Source of the DNA: MGIIb-Q1 sp964342465
GTDB taxonomy: Archaea; Thermoplasmatota; Poseidoniia; Poseidoniales; Thalassarchaeaceae
Reading direction: 5' to 3'
DNA length: 64,000 bases
Assembly (NCBI GenBank): GCA_964342465.1
Contig: CAYFFQ010000010.1
Coordinates: 3,763 to 67,762 of the forward strand
In this document: piece by piece, positions 42,383 to 51,056 of the stretch
Layout: every line of letters begins with the position of its first letter
Position numbering within the stretch: position 1 is the first letter of the stretch
Made by a program: the position numbers and the translations under genes
Notes under the pieces: generated by a model
Told to the model about the DNA's origin: nothing
Seen by the model: only the letters and a program-made list of their open reading frames with translations
Databases searched by the model: none

Positions 42383-43471
42383 ATGACAGATGAGACATTC
42401 CAATCGGAGATGAAAGGCAAGATTGACTCCAAGTCGGTACACGACCAGTTTGAAATGACACCCTACGAGGAGGCTTACTACTTCTGCCGACCGACATTTT
42501 TCGCATTTTCAGCGAAATACCTGCTCTGTTTCCTTGTGTTGGGGGTTCACCTACTGTTTTGGTATGGGAACACATTCGATGCTCCTGATGGGGAAAACAC
42601 TAGTGGATTCCTGAAGGGTCTGTTTTGGTTGGTTGACCTCTTTGGGATGTGGGGTTTCGTCTTCACTATGCTGGTCATTACTTGGTTCAACCGCTTCATG
42701 AATTGGTCCTCTTCCGGTGCTTGGTACACCACCTCTCTATTCGTTGTGACTCTGACACCACTCGCCTTTGTGATTGAGAATGTGATTGTATGGGTCGCGG
42801 GGATTTTCGGTAGCGAATACGGCGGTGTTCTTCCCACTTGGGATGATTTCTGGTATCTCTTGCTCGGCGTGGCTTACTTCGCCGTGTTGTTCTCACTGAC
42901 AACATGGTATGGTCGCTCATTCCGATATGGTATCTCCAATCGTGCAGTATACTTGAAGAAGGATTTCATGCTGACTCACACAATGCACAACATCACCCTG
43001 CTTGACATAGACAATCTCAAACTTTCACAGCCGTGGTACGGCAGAATCTTGGGATTCGGGACGGTCAACATCCTTACTGGTAGCGGTTTCGGAGTCAGGG
43101 AGCGCACCGCCTCGACCTCAGTCGGCGTAGTCTCGGAGGCGGTGGCCTCGGCAACCGATGAAATAGGTCTCTTCCGTAAATTTTTCAGAGCGATGATATT
43201 CATGGTCTCACTCCAGAGGACCAGAGAGGAGATGAACACCTCAGAGCCGGAGGATTGTCTATACGGAATCCGAACACCATCCAAGGTCTACAAACTGATC
43301 AATGAACTGAAGGAGAAAATCAGGGTCAGTTCGACGGACAACAGGCACGAACATGGAGGTGCGGGGGCAGAAGTGGCGGCGGTCGAGCCGGTTGCCGCGG
43401 CAGTGGAATCAACTCCCGAATCGGAATCGGACCCTTGGGGAGACCTGCAAGCCGACCTCGACCTAGAATGA
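42383..43471 (+). CDS. Membrane protein with bacterial-PH-like domain
   Basis: A 362-residue protein with four TM segments in two pairs (about 35-58, 80-100; 112-135, 152-172). A bPH2-type domain follows: RYGISNRAVYLKKDFMLTHTMHNITLLDIDNLKL, then ILGFGTVNILTG, which matches the YdbT-like pattern of a PH domain after TM hairpins. The C-terminus is soluble and ends in an acidic, Ala/Glu-rich tail (SDPWGDLQADLDLE). Such proteins are membrane-associated and of unclear function. A separate start 61 bp after the Trp-rich gene suggests its own leader; the ATG at 42383 follows a weak GGGGCTT. Confidence 0.7.
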   Translation: MTDETFQSEMKGKIDSKSVHDQFEMTPYEEAYYFCRPTFFAFSAKYLLCFLVLGVHLLFWYGNTFDAPDGENTSGFLKGLFWLVDLFGMWGFVFTMLVITWFNRFMNWSSSGAWYTTSLFVVTLTPLAFVIENVIVWVAGIFGSEYGGVLPTWDDFWYLLLGVAYFAVLFSLTTWYGRSFRYGISNRAVYLKKDFMLTHTMHNITLLDIDNLKLSQPWYGRILGFGTVNILTGSGFGVRERTASTSVGVVSEAVASATDEIGLFRKFFRAMIFMVSLQRTREEMNTSEPEDCLYGIRTPSKVYKLINELKEKIRVSSTDNRHEHGGAGAEVAAVEPVAAAVESTPESESDPWGDLQADLDLE

Positions 43472-43643
43472 TAAATACCCATTTTCTTCTGATTCTGCGA
43501 TTCATCAGCCAACGAATGAACCGCGGCAGAAGGCGACATCTCCTCACCCGATATATCAACCCATTTTGATTTGCCAGTAGGGAGTGAGCGTTTGGTTCAT
43601 AGGTGAGTTGCTGTCAGCAGCCCTCATCAATGGAGTGATGTGT

Positions 43644-44159
43644 ATGTCCGACGAGTTATTGGAGTCAGCGATTGAATTGTTCCGAGGGGGAGACTTGGAG
43701 GGTGCGATAAAGAACCTTGAAGAGAGTATCAAGACCAATCCGGAGGTTGCGACCCTGCACCACACATATGCCGAATTCGCTAACATGTTCAACACTGAGA
43801 TGCAGGACGATGTGATTCCAGGGGGGAAAATCATGCAGTCATACAAGAAGGCTATGCAACTCGATGAGGAGAACGATGAGTACATCGCCGATTTCGCCAG
43901 TTTCGCACTTGAATGCCGAAGAGTCCCTGTCGCTGTGAAGGAGTTTCAGCGCTACGCCCGTCGGCTTGAATTAGCAGATATTCCGGTTGATGATGTTCTA
44001 TACATGGCGGCCCGCAACATCGTAGATGCTGTGGAAGTGATGGACCCTGAGAAGAAAAATCCGATGGTTCAACCGTGGCTGAAACAGGCGCTCATCTGGT
44101 CAGTCGGTGGACTTGGCTACAGTGCCGGCGAAGCGGCAGAGATGCTCACTCAAGAGTGA
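43644..44159 (+). CDS. Small TPR-like protein
   Basis: A 171-residue helical protein. ESAIELFRGGDLEGAIKNLEESIKTNPEVATLHHTYAEF has the spacing of a tetratricopeptide repeat (W/L-G-Y-A-F-A-P pattern), and IMQSYKKAMQLDEENDEYIADFASFAL forms a second. It is probably a protein-interaction scaffold. The open frame extends to 43584, but ATG 43644 follows GGAGTG at good spacing and removes a hydrophobic, poorly predicted start. It lies just before truA with the truA frame opening inside it, so the two are probably co-transcribed. Confidence 0.7.
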   Translation: MSDELLESAIELFRGGDLEGAIKNLEESIKTNPEVATLHHTYAEFANMFNTEMQDDVIPGGKIMQSYKKAMQLDEENDEYIADFASFALECRRVPVAVKEFQRYARRLELADIPVDDVLYMAARNIVDAVEVMDPEKKNPMVQPWLKQALIWSVGGLGYSAGEAAEMLTQE

Positions 44160-44221
44160 AGGATGGAGGGCGGCCAAAGAGAAGGCCTTCTCAGAAGGTG
44201 TCTCACCTGAATGGGTGGCGG

Positions 44222-45115
44222 ATGGTGGACGAGGTGGCCGCTGAAACCGACATCGCCTTCGCCTTCTCATATATTGGAGATGCCTTTCACGGAAGCCAGA
44301 TTCAACCTGATGTACGCACAGTTGAGAAGGACCTCCTTCGTGCGATTAGGAAAGCCAAGATAATTGTCGAGAAACCCGCGCTCATCATCTCCAGCAGAAC
44401 AGACGCGGGAGTCAGTGCGAGGATGAATGTGGCAAAACTGACCATGCCATCCGAGCAGTGGCGAGGGATGGGTGAATCGAATTTCAGAAGAGCGGTCAAT
44501 GACCATCTCGATGATGCTGTCATCTGGGGTGCGGTGGTTGCACCCGACCATTGGAATCCACGACTGGCGAGGAGGAGGGTGTACAGATTTCGGCTCGAAG
44601 CACTTCGCCCGTTCACCAAACCCTACGACCAAGAGAGGGTGGTGCATGCCATGTCAATCTTCGAAGGTGAACACGATTTTTCCGGTTTTTCACGAGTTGA
44701 GGAGGGGCGGGACCCGCTTCGGAAAATCGACTACTGCCGACCTTGGCGTGAGAATGGGAGGTTGGTTGGCTTTGAGATCGCCGCCCACTCCTTTCTCTGG
44801 AATCAAGTCCGGCGAATCGCCGAAAGTCTAGCTCAGGTGGCGCTGGAGGCGATTTCGGCCGAGGAGATTTCTGCGGCGCTTATAGAGGCAAGAACACCGA
44901 AGTTCTTCGGCTTGGCATCATCCGAATGGTTGATTCTGTGGGAGATTCAACACGATGGAATCGAGTTTCCAAGGATGCTTGACTTCAGGACTGAACTACT
45001 TGAAGAACCACCAATAGAGATGGATGACAGGATGTATCAAGGGTGGAAGGAAGCGGCTCATCTGCAACAGAAACAGTTGTTGAAACGGAGTTGGGTGACT
45101 CCACTGGGCCGATGA
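44222..45115 (+). CDS. truA: tRNA pseudouridine synthase TruA family
   Basis: TruA-type enzymes isomerise uridine to pseudouridine at tRNA positions 38-40 in the anticodon arm. This 297-residue protein has the catalytic Asp in SSRTDAGVSARMNVAKL (RTDAGVSA is the family signature), FRRAVNDHLDDAVIW, RRRVYRFRL, DFSGFSRVEEGRDPLRKID and the late motif SFLWNQVRRIAESL. The frame is open from 44075, but the first 49 residues are basic and unrelated to TruA; ATG 44222 begins MVDEVAAETDIAFAFSYIG, where the family usually starts. The C-terminal part is longer than in bacterial TruA. Only 62 bp lie between the TPR gene and this start. Confidence 0.92.
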   Translation: MVDEVAAETDIAFAFSYIGDAFHGSQIQPDVRTVEKDLLRAIRKAKIIVEKPALIISSRTDAGVSARMNVAKLTMPSEQWRGMGESNFRRAVNDHLDDAVIWGAVVAPDHWNPRLARRRVYRFRLEALRPFTKPYDQERVVHAMSIFEGEHDFSGFSRVEEGRDPLRKIDYCRPWRENGRLVGFEIAAHSFLWNQVRRIAESLAQVALEAISAEEISAALIEARTPKFFGLASSEWLILWEIQHDGIEFPRMLDFRTELLEEPPIEMDDRMYQGWKEAAHLQQKQLLKRSWVTPLGR

Positions 45116-45174
45116 ACTTTGGTGGTCATCTCGATATTACCTCGGTTTCTAGCCGCGGTGGTGCGCCACACCCT

Positions 45175-45651
45175 TCACACTTTCAAAGCGAGAATGTCAC
45201 CATCGGCAAGGTCAAAGAACTCACGCAGAAACAGGGGTGCAATCACCTCGACGACATCGGTATGTCGAGTCAAATCCGGAATGAGAATGGCGCACTGCAC
45301 CTCAGTGGCTTCAACACCAGCGACTAGATTGATGGTCGCTGGAAATGCCGTCGCTCCGCCGAAGGAGCGACCTTCACGCTCAAATCCGGAGATTCGGTGT
45401 CTTTCAACATTCGTAGTATCAATCCGCTCTACTTCGGCCAGCAGTTCCGCATCCACCCCTCTAGTCTCAATGTCTGAGGCTTTACGGAGGGCGATATAGA
45501 AGGAGAGTGAGTCTCCACTCACTTGTAGATTGAGGGTTCCGGGCCACGCTGTTGCTCCTAGAACCTCGCGGAACTGTTCTTGGTAGTGCGGTTGCGCCAT
45601 GAAGATGTGGGCTCGCCCAAGTCCTGAACTGACCTCGCCGACAACGCGCAT
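45175..45651 (-). CDS. ribK: CTP-dependent riboflavin kinase
   Basis: Archaeal RibK phosphorylates riboflavin to FMN with CTP. The 158-residue protein matches: GEVSSGLGRAHIFM near the N-terminus (CTP-binding loop), PGTLNLQV for the conserved strand, then the C-terminal DLTRHTDVVEVIAPLFLREFFDLADGD, quoted in part as VVEVIAPLFLRE, which is the strongest family mark. I chose ATG 45651 (MRVVGEVSS) because it coincides with the usual family start. The frame continues upstream to 45810 with a Cys-rich stretch (CCGKKLDKRAARP) that could be a real extension. The gene faces truA tail to tail with about 60 bp between. Confidence 0.88.
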   Translation of the reverse strand: MRVVGEVSSGLGRAHIFMAQPHYQEQFREVLGATAWPGTLNLQVSGDSLSFYIALRKASDIETRGVDAELLAEVERIDTTNVERHRISGFEREGRSFGGATAFPATINLVAGVEATEVQCAILIPDLTRHTDVVEVIAPLFLREFFDLADGDILALKV

Positions 45652-45848
45652 GAAACGGGGCCGAGCCGCTCGTTTATCCAATTTTTTACCACAGCAGATG
45701 AAAACATATCTGTAGAGCGGAGAACAACGAACAAAACAATCTCCTTTTCCAGCGTCACGCATTAGGGACACTAAGTTTGCAGTACAACCATTGTTCAGAT
45801 GAATGACCATGCTTGGGTAAATGATTCGATGGGCTCAAGAATGGTGTA

Positions 45849-46520
45849 TCAATAGAGAACTCGATGAAGCCAATTTCTGATTTCTCCCAATTCATCCATT
45901 ATGACTTCGTGGCCCATTCTATAGGAATGCCACTGGCATGGATGACCGGCATCCTTCACACGCTCATAGGAGGATTCACCCATCCTGTGCGGTACCATGT
46001 CATCCCAAAGGCCGTGACAGAACAGAAGGGGTGTATCTTGATTCTCTTCGCTCCTTTCTTCGGAAAAGGTGGCACTAAGTAGTTGGTAGGCGGACAACAC
46101 CATGACACCTGCCAACCTCTGCTTTAGTCTCAAGCCGATGTGCAAGGCCAAAGCCCCACCTTGTGAGAATCCAGCGAGAACTATTCGTCGATATGGTACT
46201 CCCATACTCACCTCCTCGGCGACCAATCGAGTCACAAGTTCGGCATTGGCGCGAATCGAGACCTCGTCCTCTCGGTCAGGTGCGTTCCAATCAAGAGTCT
46301 TGATGTCATACCACGCGGGCATCACCATTCCCATGTTGATGGTTACCGGCATTTCAGGTGCGTGCGGAAAGACAAAGCGCGTGTTGGGGCATCCGAGAAG
46401 TGGTACCACTGGTTCGAAATCGTGGCCACTGGCTCCAAGGCCATGCAACCAGATGACTGTGTTGAGATGCTCTTCCGTCGGTTCGACTACAACCGACATG
46501 AGCGTTTCACCATTCGCCAT
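45849..46520 (-). CDS. Alpha/beta-hydrolase, carboxylesterase/acyl-protein thioesterase type
   Basis: A 223-residue esterase of the phospholipase/carboxylesterase family. HGLGASGHDFEP carries the oxyanion HG motif; GFSQGGALALH has the nucleophile Ser; GLWDDMVP has the Asp and MGHEV the His, so the triad is complete. FVFPHAPEMPVTINMG is the usual family segment. Substrate may be short-chain or acyl-thioesters. I chose ATG 46520 (MANGETLMS); an open frame runs on to 46622. Bases 46260-46620, covering the first 87 codons and the upstream 100 bp, exist as an identical copy at 47633-47993, where the gene is truncated. Confidence 0.85.
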   Translation of the reverse strand: MANGETLMSVVVEPTEEHLNTVIWLHGLGASGHDFEPVVPLLGCPNTRFVFPHAPEMPVTINMGMVMPAWYDIKTLDWNAPDREDEVSIRANAELVTRLVAEEVSMGVPYRRIVLAGFSQGGALALHIGLRLKQRLAGVMVLSAYQLLSATFSEERSEENQDTPLLFCHGLWDDMVPHRMGESSYERVKDAGHPCQWHSYRMGHEVIMDELGEIRNWLHRVLY

Positions 46521-46620
46521 GAACTTGGCGGTGAAAGAGGTGCTCTTTGCCGTTTGCCCTCCACAGAGGAGATGCCTTCGGTTGGGTATGGCCGAAGTTG
46601 ACAATTCTAGAGTGCTTAGC
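46260..46620. repeat. 361-bp direct repeat, copy 1 (in intact esterase gene)
   Basis: Identical by eye to 47633-47993 with a constant offset of 1373 bp. It covers the upstream region and first 87 codons of the esterase. Sequence identity stops abruptly at both ends. Confidence 0.95.
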
Positions 46621-46684
46621 AATCGCCCAATTCACCGCTCTTACCGAAGTTGGCGGGCAATGCCGCGGCAACATGTATGTGACT

Positions 46685-47482
46685 TCACCACATGCTAGAA
46701 AGACCAAATGCGAATCCGAATACGGCAGAGATGGGGAAGAACAGTAGCGAGCAGGCCGCTCCGATTCTCATTGAGCGGCGGCCGCTCACGAATCCGGCCG
46801 CCATCAACCCGAGGGATGAAAATAGGCCCAAATAGCAGGCATTGATGCTCAACTCCGCGACCCCATCAAGAGTCGTAGAGTGCTCTGACTCCCACCAGTC
46901 ACGATTGACATGGTCGAAGTAAAGTATGAGAGATTCACCGTGGTCGTTACCATCGTCAAGGGTCACGGTTCCGTTGTCGATGTCAAACTGGCCAATTTGT
47001 GTCTCCACCTGCCTGTCAATTGTCGCATTGTAGTAATAAGAAATGATGGCAAACTTGCGCAACGGCTCTCCCGTTTCCTGCCACTCACAGGAGAAGTAGA
47101 CATTTCTTGACCCTTGGATTCCGCATCCTTGGACCACCCTGTCTTCACCGAGGGGGGTGAAATTGGCTGAGTATTCCGTGCCGTTTCCCCCCTCGAGGAT
47201 GACCTCCACCTCCTGCCACGAATTGGGGCTGAATTGACCGATGGACACCAAGCCGCCGATGACGGGTACAAGCATCAGTAGCATTGGAATGCCGAATCCG
47301 AGTAGAAACTCCTTCCAGACGAATGCCGGCTTCTCTTGAAGATGCCCCACTTGGTGAACTGGAAACTGGGTGGTCGGTTGACCCTGAAGCGTCGGCTGGC
47401 TCGGGTGTGCCGCAGCCCCTTGCCCTGGTCCTTCGGAAGTCGGCTGTTCTGAGAGATTGGTTGTTGGTTGGTGAGGCAACAT
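46685..47482 (-). CDS. Membrane protein with Pro/Gln-rich N-terminus
   Basis: A 265-residue protein I do not recognise. The first about 55 residues are Pro/Gln/Thr-rich (HPSQPTLQGQPTTQ) and probably cytoplasmic. A TM segment (LLGFGIPMLLMLVPVIGGLVSIG) is followed by an outer beta-rich domain of about 120 residues with two Cys, then two further TM segments near the C-terminus (YLGLFSSLGLMAAGFV; AACSLLFFPISAVFGFAFGL). It lies wholly between the two 361-bp direct repeats, so it may have arrived with, or been trapped by, the duplication. The ATG at 47482 is the first in frame. Confidence 0.6.
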   Translation of the reverse strand: MLPHQPTTNLSEQPTSEGPGQGAAAHPSQPTLQGQPTTQFPVHQVGHLQEKPAFVWKEFLLGFGIPMLLMLVPVIGGLVSIGQFSPNSWQEVEVILEGGNGTEYSANFTPLGEDRVVQGCGIQGSRNVYFSCEWQETGEPLRKFAIISYYYNATIDRQVETQIGQFDIDNGTVTLDDGNDHGESLILYFDHVNRDWWESEHSTTLDGVAELSINACYLGLFSSLGLMAAGFVSGRRSMRIGAACSLLFFPISAVFGFAFGLSSMW

Positions 47483-47506
47483 AGGTCAAGTGACCCCCCC
47501 TCTCCC

Positions 47507-47893
47507 TCATAAGTCTGCACACGGCCACCCCCAGAAATAGTGCTTGAGTTGAATGTCACTAGCGGGTGAAAGTGTGTTTGAGGTGCCAAGCGAGTGGTGC
47601 GAGAACGGGATGATGATTTTCCTTGCCATCGGGACCTCGTCCTCTCGGTCAGGTGCGTTCCAATCAAGAGTCTTGATGTCATACCACGCGGGCATCACCA
47701 TTCCCATGTTGATGGTTACCGGCATTTCAGGTGCGTGCGGAAAGACAAAGCGCGTGTTGGGGCATCCGAGAAGTGGTACCACTGGTTCGAAATCGTGGCC
47801 ACTGGCTCCAAGGCCATGCAACCAGATGACTGTGTTGAGATGCTCTTCCGTCGGTTCGACTACAACCGACATGAGCGTTTCACCATTCGCCAT
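47507..47893 (-). pseudogene. Truncated copy of the esterase gene
   Basis: Codons 1-87 of the esterase are preserved exactly (47633-47893). The frame then runs into unrelated sequence (MARKIIIPFSHHSLG...) and stops at 47507. The nucleophile Ser, Asp and His are all absent, so it cannot be an active hydrolase. The lack of any difference shows that the duplication is recent or kept uniform by gene conversion. Confidence 0.85.
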
Positions 47894-47993
47894 GAACTTG
47901 GCGGTGAAAGAGGTGCTCTTTGCCGTTTGCCCTCCACAGAGGAGATGCCTTCGGTTGGGTATGGCCGAAGTTGACAATTCTAGAGTGCTTAGC
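47633..47993. repeat. 361-bp direct repeat, copy 2 (truncated esterase copy)
   Basis: Matches 46260-46620 without visible difference. The flank beyond 47993 contains the TATA-like TATATAT (48035-48041) and the divergent promoter of the GT-C-like gene, which the intact copy does not have. Confidence 0.95.
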
Positions 47994-48030
47994 CGCACTC
48001 CCACCGGCGAGGTGCGAGATTGACCATGCC

Positions 48031-48060
48031 GTGGTATATATCCGTGAACTCATTATAATA
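48031..48060. promoter_or_regulatory. TATA-like elements in divergent intergenic region
   Basis: GGTATATATCC (48033-48043) and CATTATAATAC (48051-48061) are the most TATA-like sequences here. The first reads on both strands and could serve the truncated esterase copy; the second lies about 55 bp upstream of the GT-C-like ATG at 48112. Confidence 0.4.
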
Positions 48061-48111
48061 CGAGGCGAATCATGGCGATAATAGGTAGTGGTGAGTTAGG
48101 GGTGAGATGAG

Positions 48112-50802
48112 ATGAAATCAACAATCCGCACGGGGGTGCCATATATGTGGCGGGATGCAATTTCCATCGTCGTCGTCGTCTTGATTCTGGCCATCGTCTG
48201 GTCCAATCCGCACGGAATATCCTGTGAAAACAATGCCAACGGCCGAGGGCAGACTTGTGAGGAACATCTGAAGGATGAAGAGGGCTTCTTCGCATGGGCC
48301 GAATTGTACCTCGAAGGGAAATTCGCACTTCCTGTGAGTGAGGCGAGGGGTTCCTACACAACGACTACCGTCGTCTACAGTGTTCTAGAAGCCGAAGAAT
48401 ACGAATTGACGGCCACCACTTCGCCGCCGAGCAATCAACAACAGCAGCCACTCGGCGGCCCGCTGGCGGCTGATGGAGCGGGTGACGGGAGTGGCGCTGA
48501 TAGCCCCTCATCGGATGGTGACCAAATCACCAAGCAGGCGGGGAACATACCCGCTGGTGGTGGGCCTAACCTTGAGGGTCTGATTGTGACCCTCGCTCTA
48601 ACTGATTCCGAAGGGGTACCTGTTTCAGGTAGCGAAGTCAGACAGTTCAGGGAATCGGGTGAAGTCCTGTTGGGCCACCTCGATGATTCCGGCACTTGGC
48701 AGGGAGTCATCCAGCAGCAATTTGGTTTGGTGATGGTGAAGGTCGAAAACTCGGGAGCGGACGACCTCTGGCTGCTGGCCGACATTCAACCCGCTCGTCG
48801 AATGGCGGACATCGGTCTGGTATCATCGATGGAAACGGTCGTGAGAGGTGAAATCAATCTCTCAGGGGAGGTGCTCATCGTCAGACCGCCGCCACCGGAT
48901 GAAGGCGAAATCCCGCCAAGACTCGCACTATGGTGGGATGACCCCGAAGTTGAAGATGACGAGTGGCTGATCGGTGAAGGGGCTGCTGGGGGAGGAGTGT
49001 CGCTGCCGCCCAATCTGACGATGCCGGCAAAACTACGGACGAGAACGGTAGCTGGCACACCGGCGGCGGATGCGAGGTTGCTCTTCAACAACTCCATTAT
49101 CGCCATCAGTGAGGTTGGTGGCTGGGTTGAATTGCCCAATCTACAGATTTTTTCCACCGACCTCTCAGTCACGATTCCTGACGGTTTCTCACTTGACCAA
49201 GTGAGTATCGCAGTGCAGAAGGCAGGGCAACCGCGCCGTGAATATCGTGACTTGGATTGGTCGCCATCAGAGGGTAGCGAAAACACATTCGTGGCGACAT
49301 TGAGCAACCAGACCGGCCTCGTCGATGACCTGCCGAGCAGGTTGTCGGCTAGTTGGCAGAATCTGGACGGAACTCCCGTTCCGATGGCATCTGGCTTGAC
49401 GGTCCATGATGGTGAATTGGTTTGGGCGAACCACTGGTCACCCGGACCTTCACTCGTCATAGCCCTGCTTCTCCTTGTCGGCTTGGAGTCCCTCTACGGA
49501 ACTTTGGTGCTGTTGACCCTCGCAGTTTCGCTTCACTCAATCGGCGAGAGAATGGTCGGCCGTGGTGCGGGCCGCATCACGGTTGCACTCACTCTGCTCA
49601 ACGGCGGTGTGGTGATGTTGGTGCATGCGCAGTGGATGGGTGACCTCTCAACGGTCTCACTCCTGACCGCAGGTCTTGCGACAGCATTGGTCGTCCTTGA
49701 AAGACAGAAGCAGAGTGGTGTCGAAGGTGGCGATTGGTTGTCAGCACACACTTGGTTGCTCGGCCTCTCATCCGGTCTACTTCTCGGTGGTGCCGTTTGG
49801 ATGCGCTACTCCAGCGTCGTGGTTCTGCCATGTCTGCTGTTCACACTGTTCGCCATGGAAAGGGCGGCGCGAGGGGGGGATGATGCAGGGAGGAGTTGGT
49901 TCTCCACTCTTCGCTCAGGGAGGGTTTGGGCGGTCAGCCTCCCAGTTATACTCGGTGCTCTTGTGCTCGGGGTTGCGCTCGGGGCATACAACGCGGAATG
50001 GTATGGCGGCCCATTCAATTCCGGTTACCAGTCAGACCAATTGATAGCGGTGGAGGAGGATGGAAATGTCAGTGCCGCCGAGCCGAGCGAATCGTTTTTC
50101 GGACAATATCTCGGCCACATGGACCGCGACCCGTTCACTTATCTCGGAGCTTTCATGCTCGCATCATTGGTGCATCTTCCAACCATATTCATCCCCTTGG
50201 TCGCCTTCGTTGCGGTCGGGCCGAGGGAGGCGAAGAAGAGGTTGGAAAAGCGGCCGGCTCTAGCCACACTCTCCTTCACTTGGTTCCTCTCAGTGTTTTT
50301 GGTCTATAGCACTCAACTTTGGGTGTTGAATGGGACGATAACCGACATCAGATACTACCTGCCACTGTTGCCTCCGGCGGCTCTGTTGAGTGCAGGTATC
50401 GTTCTTCCTCTCGCGACGAGGAAGAAGGTTGAGTTGGAGTCCCTTCTTGAATACGAACTCGGATTGGTGGAATCCGATGAATCGGGGCTTCAATCCGATG
50501 ATGTGCGAGAGATGATTGACTTGGATGCACAACTCTCGGAGGTGGGTGAAGAATTCCAGCCGGTATGGCTCCTGCTCCCGTTGGTCGCATTGGTAATCGG
50601 AATACTTCAGAGGACTAGGCTGGAAGTGAGTCAATTCGCATTACCGATGAACACTCCGGATATGTGGCGTCCTTGGCCGGACAGACTCGCCTTTCATCCG
50701 ACGGAGGTGACGACAATGTGGTTCACTGTCGGCATTCTGCTCGTCACAGCATTATCCCTTTTAGCCTACAATCGAAAGAAGCGTCTTGCCCACGAGTCCT
50801 GA
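48112..50802 (+). CDS. GT-C-like polytopic membrane glycosyltransferase candidate
   Basis: An 896-residue membrane protein. TM1 (ISIVVVVLILAIVW) is followed by a large outer domain (about residues 35-440, beta-rich, acidic), then nine to eleven TM segments. The membrane part has WMRYSSVVVLPCLLF, AYNAEWYGGPFNSGYQ and RYYLPLLPPAALLS, patterns common in PMT/ArnT-like GT-C enzymes, which use lipid-linked sugars outside the membrane. The first-loop Asp/Glu catalytic site of GT-C enzymes could be EEGFFAWAELYLEG, but the long insertion after it is unusual. Activity is not certain. The ATG follows GGGGTGAGATGAG, a good Shine-Dalgarno. Its 3' end begins a 61-bp repeat. Confidence 0.65.
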   Translation: MKSTIRTGVPYMWRDAISIVVVVLILAIVWSNPHGISCENNANGRGQTCEEHLKDEEGFFAWAELYLEGKFALPVSEARGSYTTTTVVYSVLEAEEYELTATTSPPSNQQQQPLGGPLAADGAGDGSGADSPSSDGDQITKQAGNIPAGGGPNLEGLIVTLALTDSEGVPVSGSEVRQFRESGEVLLGHLDDSGTWQGVIQQQFGLVMVKVENSGADDLWLLADIQPARRMADIGLVSSMETVVRGEINLSGEVLIVRPPPPDEGEIPPRLALWWDDPEVEDDEWLIGEGAAGGGVSLPPNLTMPAKLRTRTVAGTPAADARLLFNNSIIAISEVGGWVELPNLQIFSTDLSVTIPDGFSLDQVSIAVQKAGQPRREYRDLDWSPSEGSENTFVATLSNQTGLVDDLPSRLSASWQNLDGTPVPMASGLTVHDGELVWANHWSPGPSLVIALLLLVGLESLYGTLVLLTLAVSLHSIGERMVGRGAGRITVALTLLNGGVVMLVHAQWMGDLSTVSLLTAGLATALVVLERQKQSGVEGGDWLSAHTWLLGLSSGLLLGGAVWMRYSSVVVLPCLLFTLFAMERAARGGDDAGRSWFSTLRSGRVWAVSLPVILGALVLGVALGAYNAEWYGGPFNSGYQSDQLIAVEEDGNVSAAEPSESFFGQYLGHMDRDPFTYLGAFMLASLVHLPTIFIPLVAFVAVGPREAKKRLEKRPALATLSFTWFLSVFLVYSTQLWVLNGTITDIRYYLPLLPPAALLSAGIVLPLATRKKVELESLLEYELGLVESDESGLQSDDVREMIDLDAQLSEVGEEFQPVWLLLPLVALVIGILQRTRLEVSQFALPMNTPDMWRPWPDRLAFHPTEVTTMWFTVGILLVTALSLLAYNRKKRLAHES

Positions 50803-50871
50803 ACGAGCATCGTCCCGCTCCCTCTGACCACGCGCTTGACCTCGTCTTGCCCACGAGTCCTGAACGAGCAT
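50782..50871 (+). repeat. 61-bp direct repeat over the GT-C-like stop codon
   Basis: The 29-bp phrase starting CGTCTTGCCCACGAGTCCTG occurs at 50782 and 50843, 61 bp apart, exact. The first contains the last codons and the stop of the GT-C-like gene; the second is non-coding. Confidence 0.92.
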
Positions 50872-51056
50872 GGGGGGGGAGGTGATTTAGTGGAGCAGCC
50901 CCGCGTCTGACCTACGATTCTTGAGTGAAATAATCCCCTTTCCGGACTGCGCCGAGGCGCACCCGTCCAACCTCCGTTCTTGCACGGGTATTGACCGAAC
51001 CCCTCTCTATCATGGTGACCGTGAGGCTCATGGGCTTCCACACCCACCGCGTCGTT

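Noticed and set aside
46260..47993. Insertion sequence or transposon flanked by 361-bp repeats
   Set aside because: No transposase, no terminal inverted repeats, no short target duplication; the repeats are parts of a housekeeping-type gene.
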